Assembly (NCBI GenBank): GCA_026545225.1
Contig: CM048845.1
Location: 120,283,033-120,347,032 of the forward strand
Direction: 5' to 3'
DNA from: Cornus controversa
Lineage: Eukaryota; Streptophyta; Magnoliopsida; Cornales; Cornaceae
Length of the DNA stretch: 64,000 bases
Part shown: piece after piece, positions 23,588 through 34,110 of the stretch
How the letters are laid out: the number at the start of each line of letters is the position of its first letter
How positions within the stretch are numbered: the stretch's first letter is position 1
Program-made: the position numbers and the translations under genes
Notes under the pieces: generated by a model
Told to the model about the DNA's origin: nothing
Database searches by the model: none
What the model saw: only the letters and a program-made list of their open reading frames with translations

Positions 23588-24315
23588 ATGGCTACAACAT
23601 TTCTTCCTCTTCCCTCACTCCTCACCATCCTTCTTTCTCTCTCATCTCTCTGCATTGCTTCGTCTGACCCCATAGACTCATTCGTCTATGGTGGCTGTTC
23701 ACATGTTAAATACGTCCCGAACTCACCCTACGAGTTTCCTCAACTCACTTCTCACCTCCCTGGTCAACTCAGCCACCCACTCAGCCTACAACAACTACAC
23801 CATCGTGGGTTCGAGTCCACAGGACGTAGTTTACGGGCTCTACCAATGCCGGGGCGATCTGGGCATGCCGGACTGTGCCATGTGCGTGACTCGCTCAGTG
23901 AGTCAGCTCGGCCCGTTGTGCTCCCAAACTTGCGGTGGGGCTGTACAGTTACAAGGGTGTTTCGTCAAGTACGATAACGCTACCTTTCTTGGTGTGGAGG
24001 ACAAGAGTGTGGTGTTGAAGAGGTGTGGATCGTCGACCGGGTATGATACGGTAGGGATGGGCCGTAGAGATGCGGTTTTGGCCGGGTTGGCAGGGTCCAG
24101 TGAGCCCTACAGGGTAGGTGGATCTGGGGATGTACAGGGTGTGGCTCAGTGTGTTGGAGATTTGAGTGTGAGCGAGTGTCAGGATTGTGTGTCGGAGGCG
24201 ATCGGACGGTTGAAGAGTGACTGTGGTACGGCAGTTTATGGTGATATGTTCCTGGCCAAGTGTTAAGCAAGGTACTCAATTAGTGGAGCTCACACGTATT
24301 CTAAGTCAGATAAGG
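23588..24315 (+). pseudogene. PDLP exon 1 copy, truncated and disabled
   Basis: This is a near copy of exon 1 of the downstream PDLP gene. It keeps the promoter, the ATG and signal peptide (MATTFLPLPSLLTILLSL) and, in two frames, both DUF26 cysteine motifs. It has a 2-bp deletion at about 23735 (CGAGTTTCC against CGAGTCTAACC), which shifts the frame after residue 49. A Tyr codon has also become TAA at 24264-24266, just after the second domain. The splice donor GTAAGC (24316) is intact, but the duplication breakpoint at about 24925 lies in intron 1, so exons 2 and 3 (transmembrane segment and tail) are absent. Without the deletion it could only have encoded a secreted ectodomain. Confidence 0.93.
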
Positions 24316-24995
24316 GTAAGCAACGACTCTCAAAATTCCCTCCCAAAAAAATAAAAATAAATGAGAGAAAGAAAATTTCTAGAAAATAAATATATAATTT
24401 ATTAAGGTTACTAGATTTAAATCTTTGAGCTAAATAACAATAGCAACTGATCAGTGGGTCAATAATAGAATTGAAAGTATACAAAAAAAGAGAGAAAAAG
24501 AAAATTTACTTTTGTTATCTATATTTATATCTACATCTACATTTATAGAGTAACTTATTTTTATTTCTTATGTACAATTTTATACCATTTTATTTAAATA
24601 GCAACAAAATTTATATATACTGTTATATTTACATCTTTCACGTTTTCCTTAGAAGAAAATTTCTCTCTATTTTTATTTTATTTTATTTTTTATCTCTCTT
24701 TAAATGTTATACACATATATATTGATGATCTAGAAGGTGATGTACGAATAAATTTAATTTTTTTTAGGCATAAAAAAAGTTTTCCATTGAAACTAAATAT
24801 GTTATTGAATAGATTGTGTTGTACCAAATCAGATCTACGTAGTCAAATTTATTCTTCCAACTTAAATACACAACTAATGAGATGTATCATATATTCATTT
24901 TTAGTATGTGTGTATCTATAATATACTTTCTTTTTCAATTACGTGTTTGTAAGTTTTATTTTTATTTTTATTTTTGTACTAAGTGTAGAGAAACA

Positions 24996-25826
24996 ACGAC
25001 ATCTAAGAAGTACGAACACGGACACGGGACACGAGTACGACACGACACGAACAGGAAGTCAAGGCAAATTTCAAAAATACAGGACACGACACGACGGGGA
25101 TACAGCTATGAAATAATATATTAATATATATTGAACAAGTTAACCAATATCCACAGTACCATAAATCTAACAATAAAAAAATAATAAATCACACAAATAC
25201 TTCAATTTATTATCAAACAATTAATGTATTTTCAAAAAGGATGTTCATTATATTCAAACTCACTACTAGAATCTTGCATATTACTTATTTTTCTAATAAC
25301 AAACAAATAAATTTAAATACAAAATACCAAATAAACCAACATGACTTTATGTTAAATAAAGTTCTATTGGATTTTTTATTTTTTTGTTTCTAAATTTATT
25401 ATTTAGGTAACTATTTTTTATTTTTAAAATTTTTTATTTTAGAAAATACTATATTTATATAGAAAAGGGCATAATAGTCACATTAAATAATATATATGTC
25501 ATTATAGTTATTTCAAGGGTCAAGATGTCAACTTCTAAAAGATGAGGGGCTGAATGCTCAAAAAAATAGTTCAAAGGGGTCTTTTTGTAATTTTGAAAAA
25601 GTATAGGGATTTTTTTGCACTTTTAAAAATTACAAAATGTACCCAGCTGTGTCCCCCGGTGTCCTTGCAGTGTCCCCGCTGTGACCTAAAAAAAAAAATT
25701 CCAAGACACTTCTAAGGAGTGTCTGACACATGTCCGAGAAGTGTCCGAGTGTTTGAGAAGTGTCCGAATGTCCGACACGGACACGGCACCCCCATACGAA
25801 GTGTCCGTGCTTTCTAGAACAACATT
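24996..25826. mobile_element. hAT-like MITE, 815 bp
   Basis: The body is 25004-25818, inserted in the LTR part of unit 2; unit 1 has the empty site at about 17965. The ends are TAAGAAGTACGAACACGGAC and, on the reverse complement, TCTAGAAAGCACGGACAC, imperfect inverted repeats continued by 'ggacacg' and 'gtgtccg' words. The flanking 8-mers ACGACATC (24996-25003) and ACAACATT (25819-25826) differ by two transitions. The interior is AT-rich with no transposase. Confidence 0.8.
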
Positions 25827-27481
25827 CACTATTTTATACTCGTCAAATGATGTCGTTGCCGGCTTAAGATTGACACTTTGTTGGCCACCAATTCAAAAAA
25901 AATTTTATAGCAATTTTTTTTATAAAAAATGGGCTTTGTTTGGGAAAAAAAAATACTGTTTGAAAACATTTTTCCACACTTTTTGAAAAATATTATACTA
26001 TTTGAAAATTGTTTTGGGTCAGTTTCAAAAAAATAAATTTTAGCCACTGTTTCGAAAAATATTTTACGGTATTATTTTAAAAAAAAAAAATCGGTTCTGT
26101 TTCAAATAAATATATTTTTGCATCAGCTCACTTTTTAAACCCATTTTCCTATAAGCCCAAATCATTTTTTAAAAAGCCAGCCAATTTATTTAATTTAGCC
26201 CATACACCCATTATTGTTTTAAAGCCCAACCCAACACCCGCTTTTCTTGTTAGCCCATATTCCTCACCCAACTACCATTTAAAAGAAACAAAGAAAAAGA
26301 AAAAAGAAATGGAGAGAGTATAATTGTTGATAAGATTTTGAGCAGTGTGTTAAAAAAGAAGTGAAATAGAAATCGGTTAATTGACAAAAGTTTGGAAGAG
26401 AGAGTTTGAAAGTAATATGATCTAAGTGAGTTAATTCTTTCCAAGCATTCTCAAATACATATTTTCATTATTATTATCACCTTTTTCTCTTCTTGTTACC
26501 TAAAGTTATACGTAATTACATCCTAATAAAAGTCCTTCCTTTTGATCTTAAGGATAGTATGGTTCGGATACATACGGATATGAGTGAGTTATAATGTTGT
26601 AGTATAAATTCTTAATATTTGATATTCGTTTTATGGGACCATATGTCTTTTCTTGAAAATTTGTTCTTCATTGAAAAATATTTGAGATATGCTTTGTATT
26701 TGTTTACATTATTCTCCTTATGTACTTGAGTGCAAAATTAGCCAAATTCTGAGTGTTTTATTTTGAGTGAATATCATGTGTGAGATTTGATTTAAAATCA
26801 AGTAGTTTAAAATTGAGGATTATTTTTTTGGTCGGCTATTCACACACACTATGAGTCGAGAATAATAATAAAAATATCTTTATTACACACCAAAGTGGAA
26901 TGATTAAGATATTCTTGATGTATACATATTATTGGAAAAAAAATTTGGAGTGTTAATTTATGGGTATCATAACTGGAAACCCTAACGAAGCTATAGCTCA
27001 TCCACTAAGGGTAACTTAGGGTTTAAAGCCTCAATCGAAAACAACATACGAAAATGGCACATATTTAATTAGGAGTTAATTAAAAGTAGCAATTTTGTGC
27101 ACTTAAAGTTGTTATATGTGTATTTTTATGTTTCACTGGAATTGATTTCGGAATGAGAAGCAAACATAAAAATAGTGTGAAAAATGATAGTTGGGTATAA
27201 AAATAGTTCTGTATGCAACCAAATATATATATTGCAACAAGAAGGAATTATGTTCAATAAAATAGTGTTATGATGGAGCCATGTTTGATGATTTCGATAT
27301 GATCAAGTAATAAAGAAGTAACAAATTCTATATAGGATTTGAGAATCGCAATAAATTTAATTAAAGAATTTATTATTGTTTAGCAGTGTCCAAGAAAAAA
27401 AAGAAGAAATAAAAAAACAAAATATTCAAACACCATCACTAAACGAAAACTACAGCCAGTACAACTATTGACTAGTATAAC

Positions 27482-27778
27482 CTATAGTAACTCCCTCTTT
27501 TTGGCACTGTGCACAATCTCTATCTCTTTTTTGGTAATGACTATGTAGAGTCCCTTCTCCTTTCCTGTTCGTTGTACTATTTGATGTACTTCAGTTACCA
27601 CCACATTCTTTTCTTCTTCTTCTTCTTCGTCATTATTAAGCTGTTCTTTGGCATGATGTTCTTCATATTCTGTATATCCGCTTATGATACCATACAGATC
27701 CAATCCCAAAAATACAGCAGCTGATTGATTGAATTGAGGCTGAGGCAAGAAGTCTTCTATATCAATATGATAATTCAT
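27482..27778 (-). CDS. Unrecognised small ORF, 98 aa (unit 2)
   Basis: Paralogue of the 96-aa frame at 19749-20039. The sequences are the same apart from Lys/Thr near residue 36, Glu/Asp at the start of the acidic run, two added residues (ending EEK), and Arg/Lys near the C-terminus. The same TATA-like word lies about 110 bp upstream on the minus strand. Function unknown, and expression cannot be judged. Confidence 0.3.
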   Translation of the reverse strand: MNYHIDIEDFLPQPQFNQSAAVFLGLDLYGIISGYTEYEEHHAKEQLNNDEEEEEEKNVVVTEVHQIVQRTGKEKGLYIVITKKEIEIVHSAKKRELL

Positions 27779-28866
27779 GTTAGCTGATTCAATAGTATGT
27801 ATGTGTACGTCTATGCTATAAACTTTTTCACATAAAGAAAAGTAGTTGTAGTGTAAATAAGAAGAGGAGGCAACGTTGTTTTATATATATATAAAACTGA
27901 TTTTTGTAGGTGTTCTATCTCTATTGGAATTTCTATCTTGTTTCCTAGCTTATCAGTGTTAAATTATAACTTGGATTTTCTTTTTTGAGTTTCTTGCCCA
28001 ACACAACTTTATATTCGTACAATTGAATTGAACCGTTGGATTATTTGAGTTTCATTGTGAAGCCTACGTGATCCAACGGCTAAGTTTGCATAGTTTTATC
28101 CTTTTATATTACGTTAGTAAAAAAATATATATATTGTTACAATTAAAAATAGCCCGACCTTATAATTTATTGTTGGTCAATTCAGATTTAAAAAATAAAT
28201 GGTCCAGGTATTATTATTATTATTAATCCAAAGTTACAATATTTTTAAATTAATTGCAAAAAAATTCTTGCACTAAGAAAAAATTTGCATATTACCAATT
28301 GTTCCAGGAGATAACATGTTAATTTTTTTTATAGCTTGTGGGGATTCGTAAAATTAAGAAATATAGTAATTTTAAACTGCATCCAAACAACAGTTAGACT
28401 ATGATCTTTATATGTAAAATTTCAATAATTCAGAGAATTAATTTATTCCAAGAACAACGTCCAAATTTTAATTAATTGCTCAAGAGGTTTTGTGCGATTA
28501 ATGTACCCTTTATATTTTATAATTTGTATCTATATAAATGAAACCTAAGAAGGTTATCTTTACAGCTAAAAATCATAGGTTTTTGGAACTTATAGGTTGG
28601 TCATCACCACAAAAAGCTGATCGGGGTATACGAACTCATAGTTGTGGGCCGTTTGTGAGGAAAATTGACTTTATCTTAGAAAGCAAAGTAACAATGGTTT
28701 GGTCGGCGTTTTAAAGGATGGTTGATTGTGAGCCTCATGCCACATTCAGTTCAAGACAAACTACCATTAAATCAAAACGACATTATTGAATGTGACACTC
28801 CATCTTCGACCTCCTTCCTCTCTTATTCTACAGAGAAACAAGTTCACAATATAATATATATATGTG

Positions 28867-28897
<31 letters not shown>

Positions 28898-29903
28898 TTG
28901 TTTCTTTTCACATCCAAAGAGAAAAACTACTTTTAAATTGGAAAAAAACTTCTTCATTAATTGCACACACATGCAACACAACGTGGTCTATAGCCCAATT
29001 GGGTTGAAATAGTTTAGTCATTTGGGTAATCCGGAAAAAAACAAATAAATAATAATCAAATGGACCACGTCTCAAAGTTATAAAAGATGGCCCGTACTAA
29101 ATATGCAACACAATCTAACAAATTAATTCGAACACGATTCGTTTACTAATTGCGTCAGAAACTATCAACACAAATACAACGAATTTATTAAACTACTAAC
29201 ACGACCAGACTTATATAATCAGTTTAATAAATGTGTTTTGTAATTCGTTTATTAACACTAGTACAAAATGCAAATATAATAATAATAATAATAATAAAAA
29301 GATAGTAAATGATTATATTATTAGAAGTCAGAATAATTAGAACAATACAATTATAAAAAAAAGACTTGATTGTCCTACGAAGACTGCAAGTAAGTGTGCT
29401 CTAACTTTTTTTTTCTTGAATTCTTTGCCTTTCACTTTTAAATGAAAGGAGATGTCGTCAGGCTACAGATTTTGTTGGTACAATTAAATTTATTTTTGAA
29501 CACATAAAATATGGTGTTTAAATATATTTAATTGTCCTGCATCACAGAACTCATTGAGAAAAATAATTACATGCTCCGACCAATTATGAGAAAACACGCA
29601 ACTAAAAAGTAAAAAAAAGATAACCCATTTAATTACGTGTCTTTGTCTAATTAGCCGGGATGATGCAGTAAAAATTTCTACATTACAGTAGAGGATCCAT
29701 GCTAAACTAATCTGTAATTATTGTGTCGGTCCTATCTGATGTGGCACTCGACTTTTTTTAGTCAATTGTTGCATGGTTGAATCTTATTGGTTAAGAACAT
29801 TATGATTGAAAAGGAACAAAGTTAAATTGTGAGTACTACTTTAAATACTCATGCAAGCCAGAGTACTCGCCATGAGGACTTCTCTGATACATGAGAGTGC
29901 AAG

Positions 29904-29914
29904 ATATATATAAA
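29904..29914 (+). promoter_or_regulatory. TATA box of the PDLP gene
   Basis: TATATATAAAA lies about 70 bp before the ATG, followed by a CA/CT-rich leader ('ctcacacaccctcac', then 'ctcacatctctctctag'). The same word lies before the unit 1 pseudogene at about 23512. Confidence 0.7.
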
Positions 29915-29980
29915 ACTCACACACCCTCACGTTTATGTTTATAACGAACGGTAGAGATTCACTCACATCTCTCTCTAGAC

Positions 29981-31993
29981 ATGGCTACAACATTTCTTCC
30001 TCTTCCCTCACTCCTCACCATCCTTCTTTCTCTCTCATCTCTCTGCATTGCTTCGTCTGACTCCTTAGACTCATTCGTCTATGGTGGCTGTTCACATGTT
30101 AAATACGTCCCGAACTCACCCTACGAGTCTAACCTCAACTCACTTCTCACCTCCCTGGTCAACTCAGCCACCTACTCAGCCTACAACAACTACACCATCG
30201 TGGGTTCGAGTCCACAGGACGTAGTCTACGGGCTCTACCAATGCCGGGGCGATCTGGGCATGCCGGACTGTGCCATGTGCGTGACTCGCTCAGTGAGTCA
30301 GCTCGGCCCGTTGTGCTCCCAAACTTGCGGTGGGGCTGTACAGTTACAAGGGTGTTTCGTCAAGTACGATAACGCTACCTTTCTGGGTGTGGAGGACAAG
30401 AGTGTGGTGTTGAAGAAATGTGGACCGTCGACCGGGTATGATACGGAAGGGATGGGCCGTAGAGATGCGGTTTTGGCCGGGTTGGCAGGGTCCAGTGAGC
30501 CCTACAGGGTAGGTGGATCTGGGGATGTACAGGGTGTGGCTCAGTGTGTTGGAGATTTGAGTGTGAGCGAGTGTCAGGATTGTGTGTCGGAGGCGATCGG
30601 ACGGTTGAAGAGTGACTGTGGTACGGCAGTTTATGGTGATATGTTCCTGGCCAAGTGTTATGCAAGGTACTCAACTAGTGGAGCTCACACGTATTCTAAA
30701 TCAGATAAGGGTAAGCAACGACTCTCAAAATTGCCTCCCAAAAAAATAAAAATAAATGAGAGAAAGAAAATTTCTAGAAAATAAATATATAATTTATTAA
30801 GGTTACTAGATTTAAATCTTTGAGCTAAATAACAATAGCAACTGATCAGTGGGTCAATAATAGAATTGAAAGTATTCAAAAAAAGAGAGAAAAAGAAAAT
30901 TTACTTTTGTTATCTATATTTATATCTACATCTACATTTATAGAGTAACTTATTTTATTTCTTATGTACAATTTTATACCATTTTATTTAAATAAAAACA
31001 AAATTATATATACTGTTATATTTACATCTTTCACGTTGTCCTTAGAAGAAAATTTCTCTCTATTTTTATTTTATTTTATTTTTTATCTCCCTTTAAATGT
31101 TATACACACATATATTGATGATCTAGAAGGTGATGTGCGGATAAATTTAAATTTTTTTAGGCATAAAAAAAGTTTTCCATTGAAACTAAATATGTTATTG
31201 AATAGATTGTGTTGTACCAAATCAGATCTACTTTAGTGAAATTTATTCTTCCAACTTAAATACACAACTAATGAGATGTATCATATATTCATTTTTACTA
31301 TGTGTGTATCTATAATATAATGTTTTATATATACTAATAAATGTTGGCAAAAACATCTCAAAGTCCAATCATACTTCACGAGAAAATCGAATTCATAAAA
31401 GGGAACTATAAAAATAAAATACAAAATTATTTGTTTTTTATCCTCTGTAATTTTTTGAATTACGATCATGCAAAAGTTCAATTTACGTGAATCACATATG
31501 CTTTTTTTTAATACATATAAAAGTAGCGTTGGTGAAAAGTAATCTTATGCTTCTAAATTAACTCGAACTAATTCCATTACAAAAACTAACAAGAATTAGT
31601 AAAATTATTCAAATATCATTGCTAAATAATTTTTGGTCAAAATTTTAATTATTAGTGAGAAGTAGAACGGAATATCTTCGATTTTTTCTGAATCCTAATA
31701 ATTTTCTGCAATTTTTTATTTGAATTATAGATTCTTCTAGCAACGAGGGTGAGAAGACATTTGCAATTATCATTGGATTATTAGCTGGAGTTGCTCTAAT
31801 CATTATATTCCTAACATTCATAAGAAAGGTGTTTGGGGAAAATGGTAAATCTTTCTCTTCATTTTTAATTTCCTTTTAAATTATCATTCTTTCTAACATT
31901 TGATTGAAAAAGATCTAAACTTTCAAGTGATAAAGTAACTAAAGTTGTCATGAATATTCATTTTGATTTCTTTTGCTTTTTGCAGGTAAATAA
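29981..31993 (+). CDS. PDLP: Plasmodesmata-located protein, three exons, 283 aa
   Basis: PDLPs are type I membrane proteins of plasmodesmata with two DUF26 domains outside, one membrane helix and a very short tail; they affect callose deposition and cell-to-cell movement. Exons by splice consensus are 29981-30710, 31731-31844 and 31986-31993 (852 nt, both introns phase 1, GT-AG). The product has a signal peptide (about 1-25) and DUF26 CX8CX2C motifs at 88-100 (CRGDLGMPDCAMC) and 189-201 (CVGDLSVSECQDC). A helix follows at about 254-274 (FAIIIGLLAGVALIIIFLTF), then RKVFGENGK. Length and the three-exon plan fit the family. Two DUF26 domains without a kinase distinguish it from CRK receptor kinases. 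The member number (PDLP6/7/8-like) is a guess from the C-terminal region. Confidence 0.92.
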
Positions 31994-32851
31994 GTATCAA
32001 CTTTGCGAGAAAATATATAATACCAGAGAGACACTGATGATGTGGTATTCCGGCAAATATAAGCCTTCCATTTTTCCTTCGTTGTAGAAAAAAGTAATAA
32101 TCTTTTAAAAAAATGAAAGACTTATACTTATCGAGAATGACACATCATCAACATCATTGTGGTATTATATAATTCTTTTTAACTTTGCAAAACACTGTAC
32201 TCCACTCTCAACCCTCTCCTTTGATTTACTTTTTGGCAGCTCTTTTGGCTTTCTTTTTTATCTTTATGATGTCAGATTAGCTTTCTCTCTTTGCTATTCT
32301 CTGGATTTTATTTATATTTGTATTCAAAAGGAGATTGTCAAGAAAAGATGTGTTCAGGGACAAGTACCCCCTTAAAACAAAGCTAAAAGGAGAGGAAGAA
32401 AAAGTAGGTTAAGATTCCACCTTCCTCTCCACTCAACAAAGTTGTGTTGTCTAATGTGAAGAAATGGCATATTGTTTTTGTAAAGATGCAGATTGTGTTT
32501 CCTTCATGATGTCTTAGCATTGTTGATCTTTTTGCCATTATAGATATTTTTTTTTTCCGATAATGCTTGGGTCCAGCTCTAGCAGGATGAAGTTTGTTCC
32601 TTGCTGATCTGGTCCTATAAAAATATGACATATGTCTTAACTTTACATAATATTAAAAAAAAGAAAAGTTGGATCAAACCCATTTTTTAATGACCTGAGT
32701 ATTTAATCCATTTATCAAACCTATCAATTCTCTCTCTCTCATCTCCATATGCTACTGCTATTGGTTCCTCCGCCACTTCTGATGCCCACCACCACCTCTA
32801 TTTTCAAAACCCATCTCTCTCTCCCTCCATTTAAATCCCTGGTAAATATAT

Positions 32852-33006
32852 ATCACAAAAAAAAAAAAAGCTCAAAATATCACAAATTGAATTTCTAGGA
32901 GACAGTCAAAGTTTTACATCCTAGTTTATTTACATTTTTTTACATCAAACTTTGACGGTCTTCTATAAATTCAATTTAAGATATTTTGAGCTGATTTTTT
33001 GTGTGA
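32852..33006. mobile_element. Short hairpin MITE, 155 bp
   Basis: The left arm has AGCTCAAAATATCACAAATT then GGAGACAGTCAAAGTTTTAC. The right arm, read in reverse complement, has AGCTCAAAATATCTTAAATT then AGAAGACCGTCAAAGTTTGA. The arms are about 65-70 bp with a loop of about 25 bp. The target duplication is unclear. Confidence 0.7.
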
Positions 33007-33864
33007 GATGATTTTAGTATTGATTACGTGATGATATATATATTTTTTTATTCAAAAACATTTATTTTGAGAGAGAACTTATAAAACAAGAGTCAAGAAA
33101 ACCTGCTCATAATAGCATTACTCTAAAATTTCACTCTTTGTTGAAAGGCCGGTGGTCACCAAGGAAATAAATACATCATCGTTTTTGGCCCACGAAATAG
33201 TCAATTTTAAAAGAACTTATTTTAACTGTGCTATAAGATATCATAGCCTAAGGATTACAAAATAACGTAAAAGTAAAAGTGACACTTGGTAGTTTGTTTT
33301 GGATACAAAATGTCTGGACTCCCACTTCTTCTCTAATAAAATAGGGCTATCCAACAATTTCGATCCCCAGCAAGATGAGCAAAAAAATGTCTTGGAGGCT
33401 GCAATATAAATGCCTTAATGAATTAAAAACGAATGGTCATAACAAGTTAATTCTAGAATCAAACTTTAATTTGAAATCAGTCTATCCTCTCAAATCAGTA
33501 ACGGGTCAAAAATTCTTTCAAGTGGAGAAAATTAAAAAAAAAAAAAGATAATTTATTTTTAAATGAAATGATAAATATAATAATGTAATTTTATTATGAG
33601 TGAGAAAACGAGAGAGTGAGAGAATTGATTATTATAGATATAGGACGGTAGAAAGTGAAGACGAGAGAGACAATCTCTTAACTATTTGTTGGATTCAAAA
33701 AAATTATTGGGGCAAGAATATACAGTGAAGTATTTTCAAAAATTGAATGAGGAACATTTGATTGAGAGTGTCAGCTCCCACTAGGCCATTGGTAGGTCCC
33801 CATTAATTTATAGTGTATATTTTGAACTACCGTGCTTTATATTCCACTATTTTTCACATGCATG

Positions 33865-33866
<2 letters not shown>

Positions 33867-33915
<49 letters not shown>
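33867..33915. repeat. (TA)n microsatellite
   Basis: A perfect AT alternation of about 48 bp. Confidence 0.95.
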
Positions 33916-33917
<2 letters not shown>

Positions 33918-33942
33918 TAAAGACGAACCGGCCTTGGCCCCT

Positions 33943-34110
33943 GGCTGGCCCATTAATTTTTAAATATATAGATATATAATTTGTAAAGTATTACATAATG
34001 CCTCCTAAATTTATTTGTTTTTCTAAAATTTCCCTGTGACAAAGCTGGCCCATTAAACTTTTTATATATATAATTTGTAAAGTATTACATAATGCCTCCC
34101 TAATTTTTTT
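33943..34110 (+). repeat. Imperfect direct repeat of about 100 bp
   Basis: Two copies of 'ctggcccattaa', each followed by 'tatataatttgtaaagtatt', 'acataatgcctcc' and a T-rich tail. Confidence 0.8.

Larger units (their letters stand above)
17886..24925 (+). repeat. Tandem duplication, unit 1 (7.0 kb)
   Basis: The unit matches 24926-31319 almost base for base apart from three indels. It starts inside the Tat/Athila LTR (CTTTCTTTTTCAATTACGTG) and ends in intron 1 of the PDLP gene. At the junction the sequence passes from 'tgtgtatctataata' (intron) to 'tactttctttttc' (LTR), with TATA shared by both parents at the joint. Unit 1 uniquely carries the foldback element 20430-21790 and about 122 bp at 19251-19372. 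Confidence 0.92.
24926..31319 (+). repeat. Tandem duplication, unit 2 (6.4 kb)
   Basis: This is the second copy of 17886-24925. It carries an extra hAT-like insertion (25004-25818), lacks the foldback element and lacks about 122 bp corresponding to 19251-19372. Its right end runs on into the rest of PDLP intron 1 and the remaining exons, so it abuts the original downstream sequence. Confidence 0.92.

Noticed and set aside
23688..24266. 192-codon plus-strand frame as a separate DUF26 gene
   Set aside because: It is the out-of-frame remainder of the disabled PDLP exon 1, without a signal peptide of its own.
29981..30784. Single-exon 267-aa version of the PDLP
   Set aside because: After residue 243 it runs through a GTAAGC donor into low-complexity intron sequence; the spliced model gives the expected membrane helix and tail.
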